This document shows positions 52,279 through 61,461 of a stretch of 64,000 nucleotides of DNA, piece by piece. Source of the stretch: Psychroflexus aestuariivivens (GTDB lineage: Bacteria; Bacteroidota; Bacteroidia; Flavobacteriales; Flavobacteriaceae); assembly GCF_004010055.1 (NCBI RefSeq), contig NZ_RQVT01000050.1:186001-250000 (forward strand). The letters are read 5' to 3'. A program made the position numbers and the translations under genes. The notes below the pieces were generated by a model. It was not told where the DNA came from. It saw only the letters and a program-made list of their open reading frames with translations, and made no database searches. Positions within the stretch are counted from its first letter, which is position 1; every line of letters starts with the position of its first letter.

Positions 52279-55200
52279 ATGTTTTCAAGTATATTTAAAT
52301 TCGAAATCAAAACTTGGTTTAAAACACCAATTACATATATCTACACAGTAGTCATGTTTGTTTTTGCCATGATTATGATGGCATCTTCAGGTGGACTTTT
52401 CGACAATTTTACGGTGATGACTACTTCGCCTACTTTTCAGAATTCTGCTTTAGCCATTAATAGTATGATTAATGGATTATCTGTCTTTCTATATTTTCTG
52501 CTGCCTTCCATCATTGGCGCTTCTGTGAGTAAAGACTTCAAATACGATATGCATCAAGTGATGTTTTCTTATCCGATTTCAAAATTCAGTTATCTTTTTG
52601 GAAAGTTTTTGAGTTCTTTGAGTATTGTCGTAATGATTATTGTATTTGCATGTTTTGGTCTGTATCTCGGTACTATTTTCCCAGGAACAAATCCAGAACT
52701 TTTTATGGATTTTGACATTTGGAATTATCTTCAACCGCTGTTAATTTTCATTTTACCAAACATCATTTTCTTCGGTGCTTTTGTGTTTGCTGTGGTGACT
52801 TTTTCAAGAAATATCTTTATAGGATTTATTAGCGTTTTGATCTTAATTGTCATTCAGGGTTTTGCACAATCTTTAACTGCAGATATTGATAATAAAACGC
52901 TCGCTGCACTAATTGATCCGCTTGGCTCTCAAGCATTGTCTTATGAAACTGAATACTGGACTGTTTTCGATAGAAACAATAACTATTTGCCTTTTGAAAA
53001 TTACGTACTTTATAACCGTTTATTATGGGCTGGAGTCAGTGTTTTGATTTTTGCATTTGTATTTTGGAAATTTAAATTTAACCAGCAAGCCATACAATTT
53101 AAACTTTTCAAAAGCAAAGCTGAACGTGTCATCAAAAAGAATTTTGGTATCGTGATTCGCATTAAATTGCCAGAAGTTAGCAAAACTTATCATTTCAAAC
53201 ATTGGTTGAAAATGGCCTGGAAACACAGCCGTTTTGAAGTTGCATATATTTTCAAAAACTGGGTATTTATTTCGTTTGCTTTGGTGAGTTTACTGGTAAC
53301 TTTGTCTAATCTTTCCATGCGTTTTCCTATTTATGGAACATCGACCTATCCAGTTACTCGAGAAATGATGCAAACTGCTTCAGGCATTATCAGTGGTTTT
53401 ATGATTATCATTACATTTTTAATCGCCGGAATGCTCATCAATCGTGCTCAAAATACGAATATGAATCAATTGGTTGATGTGACACCTTTTCCAAATTGGT
53501 CATTTATGTTGGCAAAGTTTATTGCTATTTTCAAAATGCAAGCTTTCTTCTACATCATGGCCTTGATTTTAGCAGTTGGCGTTCAGATTTATAATGAATA
53601 TTACAAATTGGAAATCGATTTGTATCTGTTTCAATTTTTCGCTATAGATTATTTGCGTGTGTTGGCTTGGACAGTCATGGCGTTTTTCTTTCACACGCTT
53701 ATCAAAAATCACATTGTTGGATTTGTATCGCTTTTGGCGTTTATGATTCTGCTTGGATTTTTTCCAGATTTTGGCATCGAGCAGAGTATTTTCAGATTCA
53801 ATTCTGGCGGCGGCGCAACCTATTCTGATATGGCTGGTTATGGTCCAGGACTGAAAGTTTTTTATGTGTATAGAATTTATTGGTTGGCTTTAGCTGTAGC
53901 TTTGTATATCATCGCCCTTTTGTTTTATCGCAGAGGCGAATCTTATTCAGCAAAACAACGCATTCAGCGTGCTAAACAACATTTCAGCCCGTTGAAAAAA
54001 TCTGTGCTTGCCGTTTGTTTACTTATATTTGTTGGTATCGGCACTTGGATTTATTATACCGACAATATCGCCAACAAGAGATATTCTGGAAATGAATTTG
54101 AACAGCTCAGGGTCGATTTTGAAAAACAATATTCAAAATATGGTAATTTAGAAAATCCTAGAATTACGGATGTTAATATCGATTTAGAATTGTTTCCTGA
54201 AACCAGAGATTTCAAAGTTAAAGGTGAATTCATTTTAAAAAATAAAACTGAAAACCCAATCGATTCAGTATTTATTGAAATGAATGACTATCCGCAATCT
54301 TATGCATTCAATAAAACTGGAAAGTCAGTATTTGAAGACAGCATTTATAATTTTGAAATATTCAAATTCGATGAATCATTAGCACCGGGAGAAGAAGTTA
54401 CATTTACTTTTGAAATGGAAAATGAACCCAATACCATTTTGCGTTCAAATTCACCAATACGGGCAAATGGCACTTTTATCAATAACAGCATTTTTCCCAA
54501 TTTTGGTTACAATGAGAATTATGAAATTACCAGTAATCAAATCCGTGAAAAATACGGCTTGGAGCCAAAAGAACGCATGAAATCACCACATGATTCTACG
54601 GCTTTAGGCAACACTTATATTTCTAGTGATGCCGATTGGATTGATTTTGAAACCACGGTTTCGACCTCCAAAAATCAAACAGCCATTGCACCTGGTTATC
54701 TTCAAAAAGAATGGACAGAAGGCGATAGAAGATATTTTCACTACAAAATGGATAAGAAAATATTGAATTTTTATGCCTTCAATTCTGCCGAATATGAAGT
54801 TTATGAAGATCAGTGGAAGGATGTCGATATTCAGGTGTTTTATCATAAACCGCACGATTATAACATTGAAAGAATGGTGAATGCTACCAAAAAATCTTTG
54901 GCTTATTATTCAGAAAATTTCAGTCCGTACCAGTTCAATCAACTCCGGATTTTGGAATTTCCGCTCACTTCCGGCTCGTTTGCACAATCGTTTGCCAACA
55001 CTGTACCGTATTCTGAAGCGATTGGTTTTATTGCTAAAGTTGATGAAGAAGACAATGAAAGTGTGGATTATCCATTTAGTGTAACTTCACATGAAGTTGC
55101 GCATCAGTGGTGGGCGCATCAAGTGATTGGCGCAGATGTTCGCGGTGCAACTCTGCTTTCTGAAAGCATGTCTGAATACAGTTCACTGAAAGTTCTTGAA

Positions 55201-55941
55201 AAAGAGTATGGTGCAGGACAAATGCGTACTTTTTTGAAAGATGCTTTGGATAAGTATTTAAGAAGTCGCCGTTTTGAACGCCAAAAAGAATTGCCTTTGA
55301 TGTATAACGAGAATCAACAATACATCCATTACAACAAAGGTTCGTTGGTGCTTTACGCCATGAGTGATTATTTAGGTGAAAAACGGATGAACAGTATTTT
55401 AAAAGATTATATTGATAAAGTCGCTTTTCAGGAACCGCCGTACACGACTTCCGTTGAATTTGTAAACCTTTTGAAAACAAAAACGCCAGATTCGCTTCAG
55501 TATTTGGTTAAAGATATGTTTGAAACCATTACGCTTTATGATAATCGCGCTTTTCATGCTAATTATGAAACTTTGGAGAATGGCAAATACGAAGTTACTT
55601 TTAAAGCTAAAGCGATGAAATATCGATCTTCAGAAAAAGGAGAAAAAGAATACACAAATTCAGAAGGTGAAAGTTTAGTAATTGAAAAGGAAAATGAAAC
55701 TTTAGAATCCTTGCCATTGAAAGATTATATTGAAATTGGTGTTTTTGGAGAAGTTAACGACACCATCGATGGCATCAAAAAAGAAAATGTGCTTTATCTG
55801 AAAAAGCATTTGATTTCTGAAATTGAAAATGAATTCAGTATTATTGTAAATGAAAAACCAGTGGAAGTTGGGATTGATCCTTACAACAAACTAATTGACA
55901 CTGATTCTGATGACAATCGGGTAGAGATTTCAGAAGAATAA
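52279..55941 (+). CDS. ABC transporter permease fused to M1-type aminopeptidase
   Basis: This 1220-residue protein joins a multi-helix permease (about 1-590, some twelve hydrophobic segments) to a periplasmic M1-like metallopeptidase (about 610-1220). The zinc motif HEVAH lies at 938-942. The expected third ligand Glu is E962, 19 residues after the second His instead of the 18 usual in M1. The GXMEN exopeptidase motif is not found; its place reads SGSFAQSFANT. The fusion itself is known from other Bacteroidota. Whether the peptidase is active, and what the pump moves, is unknown. A terminator follows. Confidence 0.9.
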   Translation: MFSSIFKFEIKTWFKTPITYIYTVVMFVFAMIMMASSGGLFDNFTVMTTSPTFQNSALAINSMINGLSVFLYFLLPSIIGASVSKDFKYDMHQVMFSYPISKFSYLFGKFLSSLSIVVMIIVFACFGLYLGTIFPGTNPELFMDFDIWNYLQPLLIFILPNIIFFGAFVFAVVTFSRNIFIGFISVLILIVIQGFAQSLTADIDNKTLAALIDPLGSQALSYETEYWTVFDRNNNYLPFENYVLYNRLLWAGVSVLIFAFVFWKFKFNQQAIQFKLFKSKAERVIKKNFGIVIRIKLPEVSKTYHFKHWLKMAWKHSRFEVAYIFKNWVFISFALVSLLVTLSNLSMRFPIYGTSTYPVTREMMQTASGIISGFMIIITFLIAGMLINRAQNTNMNQLVDVTPFPNWSFMLAKFIAIFKMQAFFYIMALILAVGVQIYNEYYKLEIDLYLFQFFAIDYLRVLAWTVMAFFFHTLIKNHIVGFVSLLAFMILLGFFPDFGIEQSIFRFNSGGGATYSDMAGYGPGLKVFYVYRIYWLALAVALYIIALLFYRRGESYSAKQRIQRAKQHFSPLKKSVLAVCLLIFVGIGTWIYYTDNIANKRYSGNEFEQLRVDFEKQYSKYGNLENPRITDVNIDLELFPETRDFKVKGEFILKNKTENPIDSVFIEMNDYPQSYAFNKTGKSVFEDSIYNFEIFKFDESLAPGEEVTFTFEMENEPNTILRSNSPIRANGTFINNSIFPNFGYNENYEITSNQIREKYGLEPKERMKSPHDSTALGNTYISSDADWIDFETTVSTSKNQTAIAPGYLQKEWTEGDRRYFHYKMDKKILNFYAFNSAEYEVYEDQWKDVDIQVFYHKPHDYNIERMVNATKKSLAYYSENFSPYQFNQLRILEFPLTSGSFAQSFANTVPYSEAIGFIAKVDEEDNESVDYPFSVTSHEVAHQWWAHQVIGADVRGATLLSESMSEYSSLKVLEKEYGAGQMRTFLKDALDKYLRSRRFERQKELPLMYNENQQYIHYNKGSLVLYAMSDYLGEKRMNSILKDYIDKVAFQEPPYTTSVEFVNLLKTKTPDSLQYLVKDMFETITLYDNRAFHANYETLENGKYEVTFKAKAMKYRSSEKGEKEYTNSEGESLVIEKENETLESLPLKDYIEIGVFGEVNDTIDGIKKENVLYLKKHLISEIENEFSIIVNEKPVEVGIDPYNKLIDTDSDDNRVEISEE

Positions 55942-55963
55942 TTTATTAAATAATAAATCATAA

Positions 55964-56002
55964 AAAAACACTTCAGAATTCATTTTTCTGAAGTGTTTTT
56001 TA
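55964..56002. terminator. Bidirectional terminator after the permease-peptidase gene
   Basis: Perfect 15-bp arms at 55964-55978 and 55986-56000 with a 7-base loop and flanking A and T runs. Its core arms AAAACACTTCA/TGAAGTGTTTT equal those of the terminator at 25867-25899. Confidence 0.92.
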
Positions 56003-56030
56003 ATTTTATAATAAGGTTAAATACGGATTT

Positions 56031-56231
56031 TTAGCCGTCGTATTTTTCTTTGATTTGTTTAGACAACAAAAGAATAAATAAAAGTATGATGGTGCAAAGA
56101 CAAACCAAAACACCAACTAATGCTGTAAAACTTTGTTCATCGCCGAGTAGATTCTCAAAATTCAAAAAAGTAGCACTTAAGATCATTAGTCCAACGGCAG
56201 ATATAATAAGGAAATAAATAAAATACTTCAT
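56031..56231 (-). CDS. Small membrane protein with two helices
   Basis: From the ATG at 56231 the 66-residue product starts MKYFIYFLIISAVGL, has two hydrophobic helices (about 2-24 and 36-56), and ends with a charged KQIKEKYDG. I do not recognise the family. An upstream ATG at 56267 would overlap marC by 32 bp; the later start lies 4 bp after the marC stop and fits a translation-coupled operon. Confidence 0.7.
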   Translation of the reverse strand: MKYFIYFLIISAVGLMILSATFLNFENLLGDEQSFTALVGVLVCLCTIILLFILLLSKQIKEKYDG

Positions 56232-56235
56232 GACT

Positions 56236-56808
56236 TTAATTAAATAAATTCTGAATATTAGCTGCAAACAATTTCACTGCTATGGCTAACAAAATTACAC
56301 CAAATATTTTGCGAATTACAGAAATTCCTTGTTTTCCGAAAAGTTTTTCAATTTTTTTAGAAGATTTTAAGACAGCATAAACTACAATCACATTCAGAAT
56401 TATTGCTACAATAATATTTGGCGTCTCAAATTCAGATTTCAAAGACAAAATAGACGTCATTGTTCCAGCACCAGCAATTAATGGAAAAGCAAGCGGAACA
56501 ATTGCTGCAGTTTCTGGCGCATCATCTTTGTAAAGCTGAACGCCCAAAATCATTTCGATAGCCAAAAAGAAAATAATAAAAGCTCCAGCAACAGCAAACG
56601 AATTCACATCGATACCGATTAGGTTCAGAATAGTTTCGCCAACGAACAGAAATGCAATCATCAAAATACAAGCCACAATAGAAGCTTTTTCACTCTGAAT
56701 ATGGCCTGCTTTTTTTCGCAAATCAACAATAATAGGAATGCTGCCAATGATATCTATTACAGCAAAAAGAATCATTCCAGCGGTAAAAATTTGTTTAAAA
56801 TCAAACAT
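56236..56808 (-). CDS. MarC family membrane protein
   Basis: This 190-residue protein has six hydrophobic helices and MarC landmarks: FTAGMILFAVIDIIGSIPIIVDL at the start, FAVAGAFIIFFLAIEMILG in the middle and VPLAFPLIAGAGTMTSIL. MarC proteins are inner-membrane proteins; a transport role is suggested for some, but is not firmly known. It has its own promoter element and is divergent from the DUF3109 gene. Confidence 0.92.
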   Translation of the reverse strand: MFDFKQIFTAGMILFAVIDIIGSIPIIVDLRKKAGHIQSEKASIVACILMIAFLFVGETILNLIGIDVNSFAVAGAFIIFFLAIEMILGVQLYKDDAPETAAIVPLAFPLIAGAGTMTSILSLKSEFETPNIIVAIILNVIVVYAVLKSSKKIEKLFGKQGISVIRKIFGVILLAIAVKLFAANIQNLFN

Positions 56809-56831
56809 AATAAAATACTCAAAAATTTTTG

Positions 56832-56839
56832 CAAAAGTA
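56832..56839 (-). promoter_or_regulatory. -7 element (TAnnTTTG) of marC
   Basis: The minus strand reads TACTTTTG, an exact match, 23 bp before the marC ATG. Confidence 0.6.
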
Positions 56840-56953
56840 ATTCTTGAAAATTGATTTTAAATCATGCTTAGTTGCCTTTTAATATGAAATAAAAGTTAAT
56901 ATTTTCAGGTTTGAAATAGATGTAATTTTATATCGTTCAAAGCAAGATTTCAC

Positions 56954-56961
56954 TAAATTTG
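56954..56961 (+). promoter_or_regulatory. -7 element (TAnnTTTG) of the DUF3109 gene
   Basis: TAAATTTG matches exactly and ends 4 bases before the ATG at 56966, the tightest spacing in the window. Confidence 0.6.
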
Positions 56962-56965
56962 CAAC

Positions 56966-57529
56966 ATGATTCAAATTGGAAAAACACTTATTTCAGATTC
57001 AATAATCGACAACGAATTTGCTTGTAATCTTTCAGCTTGTAAAGGTGAATGTTGTGTCGCTGGTGATGCTGGCGCGCCATTAGAAGAGTCAGAATTGCAA
57101 ATCTTGGAGGATATTTATCCAAAAGTCAAACCCTTTTTGCGTCAAGAAGGAATCAATGCCATTGAAGCGCAAGGCAAACACATCATGTCGGATTTCGGCG
57201 AACCAGAAACGCCACTTGTGGACGGTAAAGAATGTGCTTACGTCACTTTTGCTGCAAACGGCACTGCATTGTGCGGTATAGAATCAGCATTCAGAGCTGG
57301 TGAGATCGATTTCAAAAAACCTGTGTCTTGCGAACTTTATCCGATTCGCGTTCAGAAATTATCGGAATTACAGGCTGTCAATTACGACCGTTGGGAGATT
57401 TGTAGCGATGCTTGTACGCTCGGCAAGAGTTTAGAAATGCCAGTGTATCGTTTTACAAAAGATGCTTTAATTCGCAAATTTGGACATGAATGGTATAAAG
57501 ATTTAGAAACTATTGCAGAAAAAATGTAG
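56966..57529 (+). CDS. DUF3109 cysteine-rich protein
   Basis: This 187-residue cytosolic protein has several cysteines in a DUF3109 pattern: FACNLSACKGECCVAGDAGAPLE at the start, KECAYVTFAANGTALCGIE, PVSCELYPIR, and EICSDACTLG. The cysteine spacing suggests a metal or iron-sulfur site, which is also seen in related DUF/YkgJ-like proteins. Function unknown. The gene is preceded by an exact -7 element at leaderless distance. The gap to nrdB contains DnaA-box-like sites. Confidence 0.88.
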   Translation: MIQIGKTLISDSIIDNEFACNLSACKGECCVAGDAGAPLEESELQILEDIYPKVKPFLRQEGINAIEAQGKHIMSDFGEPETPLVDGKECAYVTFAANGTALCGIESAFRAGEIDFKKPVSCELYPIRVQKLSELQAVNYDRWEICSDACTLGKSLEMPVYRFTKDALIRKFGHEWYKDLETIAEKM

Positions 57530-57627
57530 AGAATTTTGATCTATTTTTTAGAAGATAAATTCAACAATTCATAAAACTTTTCATTTCCATTTCCATAAAG
57601 CTTTTGATAATAGGCAACAAACCAAAT

Positions 57628-57648
57628 TGTGGAAAACTCTGTGGATAA
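57628..57648. promoter_or_regulatory. Pair of DnaA-box-like sites upstream of nrdB
   Basis: TGTGGATAA at 57640-57648 is the exact complement of the DnaA box TTATCCACA, and TGTGGAAAA at 57628-57636 differs in one base. They start 12 bp apart, about one helical turn, and lie about 92 bp upstream of the nrdB ATG. DnaA control of ribonucleotide reductase is known in Escherichia coli; here it is inferred. Confidence 0.5.
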
Positions 57649-57739
57649 CTTTCTGTCGAATTCGAAAAAAAATAGGTGATTTATTTTGATATTTGTTTAG
57701 AATTATTTTACATAATAACCTTCTCAAAACCATAAGAAT

Positions 57740-58717
57740 ATGTCAAAGGTAGAGCCTATTTTAGAAGAAAATGAAAACAGATTTGTGTTATTTCCTATCA
57801 AACATCACGATATTTGGGAATGGTACAAAAAATGCGAAGCGAGTTTTTGGACTGCAGAAGAAATTGACTTGCATCAAGATTTGACAGATTGGAAAACCAA
57901 ACTGAATAAAGATGAGCAATATTTCATCAAACATATTTTGGCATTTTTTGCCGCTTCAGATGGTATTGTGAACGAAAATTTAGCAGAAAATTTCGTCAAC
58001 GAAGTTCAATATACAGAAGCCAAATTCTTCTATGGTTTCCAAATTATGATGGAAAATATTCATTCTGAAACTTATTCTTTACTTATCGATACTTACGTCG
58101 ATGATGAAAAAGAAAAAGACCAATTGTTTAAAGCCATCGAAAATTTTCCTGCAATTAAAAAGAAAGCCGACTGGGCTTTGAAATGGATAGAATCTGACTC
58201 GTTTGCCGAGCGATTGATCGCTTTTGCTGCTGTGGAAGGAATTTTCTTTTCTGGTGCATTTTGTTCTATTTTCTGGTTGAAAAAACGTGGTTTGATGCCA
58301 GGACTTACTTTTTCTAACGAATTGATTTCTAGAGATGAAGGTGTACATTGCGATTTTGCTGTGCATTTGCACAACGAACATCTAGTCAATCAAGTTCCTA
58401 AAAAACGCATCCGAAGTATTATTGTAGATGCGCTAAATATAGAACGTGAGTTCATTACAGAATCTTTACCAGCAAGTTTAATTGGTATGAATTCAAATTT
58501 AATGACGCAGTATCTGGAATTTGTTACAGACAGATTATTACTAGAATTAGGTTGCGACAAAGAATATGGCACCAAAAATCCATTTGATTTTATGGATATG
58601 ATTTCACTCCAAGGGAAAACAAATTTCTTTGAAAAAAGAGTAGGAGAGTACCAAAAAGCTGGGGTGATGAACAAGAATAAAGAAGAAGATCAAATTAGTT
58701 TTGACGCTGATTTTTAA
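57740..58717 (+). CDS. nrdB: Class I ribonucleotide reductase beta subunit
   Basis: This 325-residue protein has the di-iron and tyrosyl radical signatures: [11 protein letters not shown] near 37-47 (the first metal ligands) and MENIHSETY, giving Glu105, His108 and the radical-forming Tyr112 with the same E-x-x-H-x-x-x-Y spacing as the E. coli protein. It generates the radical needed by NrdA to make deoxyribonucleotides. It is 85 bp upstream of nrdA, and DnaA-box-like sites lie before it. Confidence 0.95.
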   Translation: MSKVEPILEENENRFVLFPIKHHDIWEWYKKCEASFWTAEEIDLHQDLTDWKTKLNKDEQYFIKHILAFFAASDGIVNENLAENFVNEVQYTEAKFFYGFQIMMENIHSETYSLLIDTYVDDEKEKDQLFKAIENFPAIKKKADWALKWIESDSFAERLIAFAAVEGIFFSGAFCSIFWLKKRGLMPGLTFSNELISRDEGVHCDFAVHLHNEHLVNQVPKKRIRSIIVDALNIEREFITESLPASLIGMNSNLMTQYLEFVTDRLLLELGCDKEYGTKNPFDFMDMISLQGKTNFFEKRVGEYQKAGVMNKNKEEDQISFDADF

Positions 58718-58802
58718 TTTATTCCATTCACATAAATCACTTAAAATCAGAATCATCATACAATAACTGCTGAAATATTCGGCGCCCAAAATAATATCTA
58801 CT

Positions 58803-61250
58803 ATGTACGTCATCAAAAGAAATGGTCAGAAAGAACCGGTAATGTTCGACAAAATTACCGCCAGAATTAGAAAATTATGCTACGGACTCAATCCTTTGGT
58901 AGAACCGCCAAAAGTGGCAATGCGCGTTATCGAAGGACTTTATGATGGCGTAACCACGAGCGAATTGGATAATCTGGCTGCAGAAATTGCCGCGACAATG
59001 ACTGTTAGTCATCCAGATTATGCACATTTGGCTGCAAGAATTTCGGTTTCTAATCTTCACAAAAACACAAAGAAAACTTTCAGTGAAGTGATGACGGATT
59101 TGTACAAATATGTGAATCCGAGAACCAACAAAAAATCACCACTCATCGCTGATGATGTGTATAAAATTATCGAAGAAAACAAAGATTTGTTAGATTCTAG
59201 ATTGATTTACAGTCGCGATTTCAATTATGATTATTTCGGGTTCAAAACACTTGAACGCTCTTATTTATTGAAATTGAATGGTAAAATTGCAGAACGTCCG
59301 CAACACATGTTGATGCGTGTTTCTATAGGAATTCATGGTGAAGATTTGGACTCGGCGTTAGAAACTTACGAGTTGATGTCTAAAAAGTTTTTTACACACG
59401 CCACGCCAACACTTTTCAATGCTGGCACACCAAAACCGCAGATGTCATCTTGCTTTTTATTAACGATGAAAGACGACAGTATCGACGGCATTTACGACAC
59501 GCTGAAACAAACCGCCAAGATTTCACAATCGGCAGGAGGCATTGGCTTGTCAATTCACAATATTCGTGCTACAGGCTCGTATATTGCCGGCACCAATGGA
59601 ACTTCTAACGGAATTGTTCCTATGTTGAGAGTTTTCAACGATACCGCAAGATATGTAGACCAAGGCGGTGGCAAACGCAAAGGTTCTTTTGCAATGTATG
59701 TAGAACCTTGGCATGCCGATATTTTTAGCTTTTTGGATTTGAAGAAAAATCACGGCGCAGAAGAAATGAGAGCGCGTGATTTGTTTTATGCCATGTGGAT
59801 TCCAGATTTGTTTATGAAACGTGTGGAAGAAAATGCCAATTGGACTTTAATGTGTCCAAATGAATGTCCAAATCTCTTTAACGTTCACGGCGAAGAATTT
59901 GAAGAATTGTACCTAAAATACGAAAGTGAAAATAAAGGCAGACGTACAGTAAGAGCGAGAGAATTGTGGGAGAAAATCCTAGAATCTCAAATCGAAACGG
60001 GGACGCCTTACATGCTTTACAAAGATTCTGCCAACAGAAAATCCAACCAGAAAAATTTGGGTACCATCCGTTCGTCCAACTTGTGTACAGAAATTATGGA
60101 GTACACCAGTCCAGATGAAGTTGCGGTTTGTAATTTGGCTTCCATCGCTTTGCCAATGTTTGTGAAAAACAACAGTTTTGACCACAAAGAATTATACAAA
60201 ATCACCAAACAAGTTATCAGAAACTTGAATAAAGTGATCGACAGAAATTATTATCCGGTTAAAGAAGCTGAAAATTCTAACATGCGTCACAGACCTGTTG
60301 GATTGGGAATTCAAGGCTTGGCAGACGCATTTATTATGTTGCGCTTGCCATTTACTTCAGATGAAGCTAAAACGCTAAATCAGGAGATTTTTGAAACGCT
60401 TTATTTCGCCGCTGTTGAATCGTCTATGGAATTGGCACAAAAAGAAGGTGCTTATTCTACTTACGAAGGTTCGCCAATTAGCCAAGGTGAATTTCAATAT
60501 AACCTTTGGGGATTGAAAGACGATGATTTGAGTGGTCGTTGGAACTGGAACAAATTGAGAGAACAAGTGATGAAACACGGCGTTCGTAATTCATTATTGA
60601 TGGCACCAATGCCAACAGCTTCAACGTCTCAAATTCTTGGAAATAATGAAGCTTTTGAACCTTACACATCCAATATTTACACCAGACGTGTACTTTCAGG
60701 TGAATTTATTGTCGTCAACAAACATTTATTGAAAGATTTGGTAAAATTAGGACTTTGGAACGACGATGTGAAAGACGCCATTATGCGTGCTAATGGTTCT
60801 GTACAAGGCATCGATATTATTCCAGACGACATCAAAGAATTGTATAAAACGGTTTGGGAATTGTCCATGAAAGATATTATTGACATGTCCAGACATCGTG
60901 GCTATTTCATCGACCAATCGCAATCTTTGAATTTATTTATGGAAGGCGCAACGATGGCAAAACTGACCTCTATGCATTTCTACGCTTGGAAAAGTGGCTT
61001 GAAAACCGGCATGTATTACCTGAGAACAAAATCTGCAGTAGATGCAATTAAGTTTACATTGAAAAATGAAAAGAAAGAAAAAGTAGCGCCAAGTCAAGTG
61101 GCAGAACATGCGGCAGAAACTTATCAAAATGCACAACAACAGCAAGTCAAAGTCTCTGACGATTCTTCTTTGAGTCCAGAAGAGCTGAAAGCTTTGATAC
61201 AGCAATCTAAAGAATCTGAAGGTGATGATTGCCTGATGTGCGGGTCTTAA
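58803..61250 (+). CDS. nrdA: Class I ribonucleotide reductase alpha subunit
   Basis: This 815-residue protein starts with an ATP-cone allosteric domain ([20 protein letters not shown], about 1-90). It carries the catalytic-core motifs [13 protein letters not shown] and [14 protein letters not shown], and the tail Cys pair DDCLMCGS (Cys810 and Cys813) that is reduced by thioredoxin-type partners. It reduces ribonucleoside diphosphates together with NrdB. It is followed by a strong terminator, so nrdB-nrdA form one unit. Confidence 0.96.
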   Translation: MYVIKRNGQKEPVMFDKITARIRKLCYGLNPLVEPPKVAMRVIEGLYDGVTTSELDNLAAEIAATMTVSHPDYAHLAARISVSNLHKNTKKTFSEVMTDLYKYVNPRTNKKSPLIADDVYKIIEENKDLLDSRLIYSRDFNYDYFGFKTLERSYLLKLNGKIAERPQHMLMRVSIGIHGEDLDSALETYELMSKKFFTHATPTLFNAGTPKPQMSSCFLLTMKDDSIDGIYDTLKQTAKISQSAGGIGLSIHNIRATGSYIAGTNGTSNGIVPMLRVFNDTARYVDQGGGKRKGSFAMYVEPWHADIFSFLDLKKNHGAEEMRARDLFYAMWIPDLFMKRVEENANWTLMCPNECPNLFNVHGEEFEELYLKYESENKGRRTVRARELWEKILESQIETGTPYMLYKDSANRKSNQKNLGTIRSSNLCTEIMEYTSPDEVAVCNLASIALPMFVKNNSFDHKELYKITKQVIRNLNKVIDRNYYPVKEAENSNMRHRPVGLGIQGLADAFIMLRLPFTSDEAKTLNQEIFETLYFAAVESSMELAQKEGAYSTYEGSPISQGEFQYNLWGLKDDDLSGRWNWNKLREQVMKHGVRNSLLMAPMPTASTSQILGNNEAFEPYTSNIYTRRVLSGEFIVVNKHLLKDLVKLGLWNDDVKDAIMRANGSVQGIDIIPDDIKELYKTVWELSMKDIIDMSRHRGYFIDQSQSLNLFMEGATMAKLTSMHFYAWKSGLKTGMYYLRTKSAVDAIKFTLKNEKKEKVAPSQVAEHAAETYQNAQQQQVKVSDDSSLSPEELKALIQQSKESEGDDCLMCGS

Positions 61251-61276
61251 GCTTATAAAAATTTGTTTATTTCATT

Positions 61277-61310
61277 AAAAATCCAGCTTAGCAATGAGCT
61301 GGATTTTTTT
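61277..61310 (+). terminator. Terminator of nrdB-nrdA
   Basis: Perfect 12-bp arms at 61277-61288 and 61297-61308 with an 8-base loop, then a T run, 26 bp after the nrdA stop. Confidence 0.93.
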
Positions 61311-61418
61311 ATGCTTTATATTTTAGTAAGTTTTTATATCCATAGTTTAAAATCGAACAGGCATTTAAAAAAATTTAAAACCAATACTATAAAATCTTAA
61401 TGTCTGTTAAAAAATATC

Positions 61419-61426
61419 TATTTTTG
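61419..61426 (+). promoter_or_regulatory. -7 element (TAnnTTTG) of the BspA-repeat gene
   Basis: TATTTTTG matches exactly, 35 bases before the ATG at 61462. An alternative TTG start at 61435 lies close after it, but the signal peptide begins at 61462. Confidence 0.55.
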
Positions 61427-61461
61427 ATTAAAATTTGAAAAGCAAAGCAAAACGATTTATT

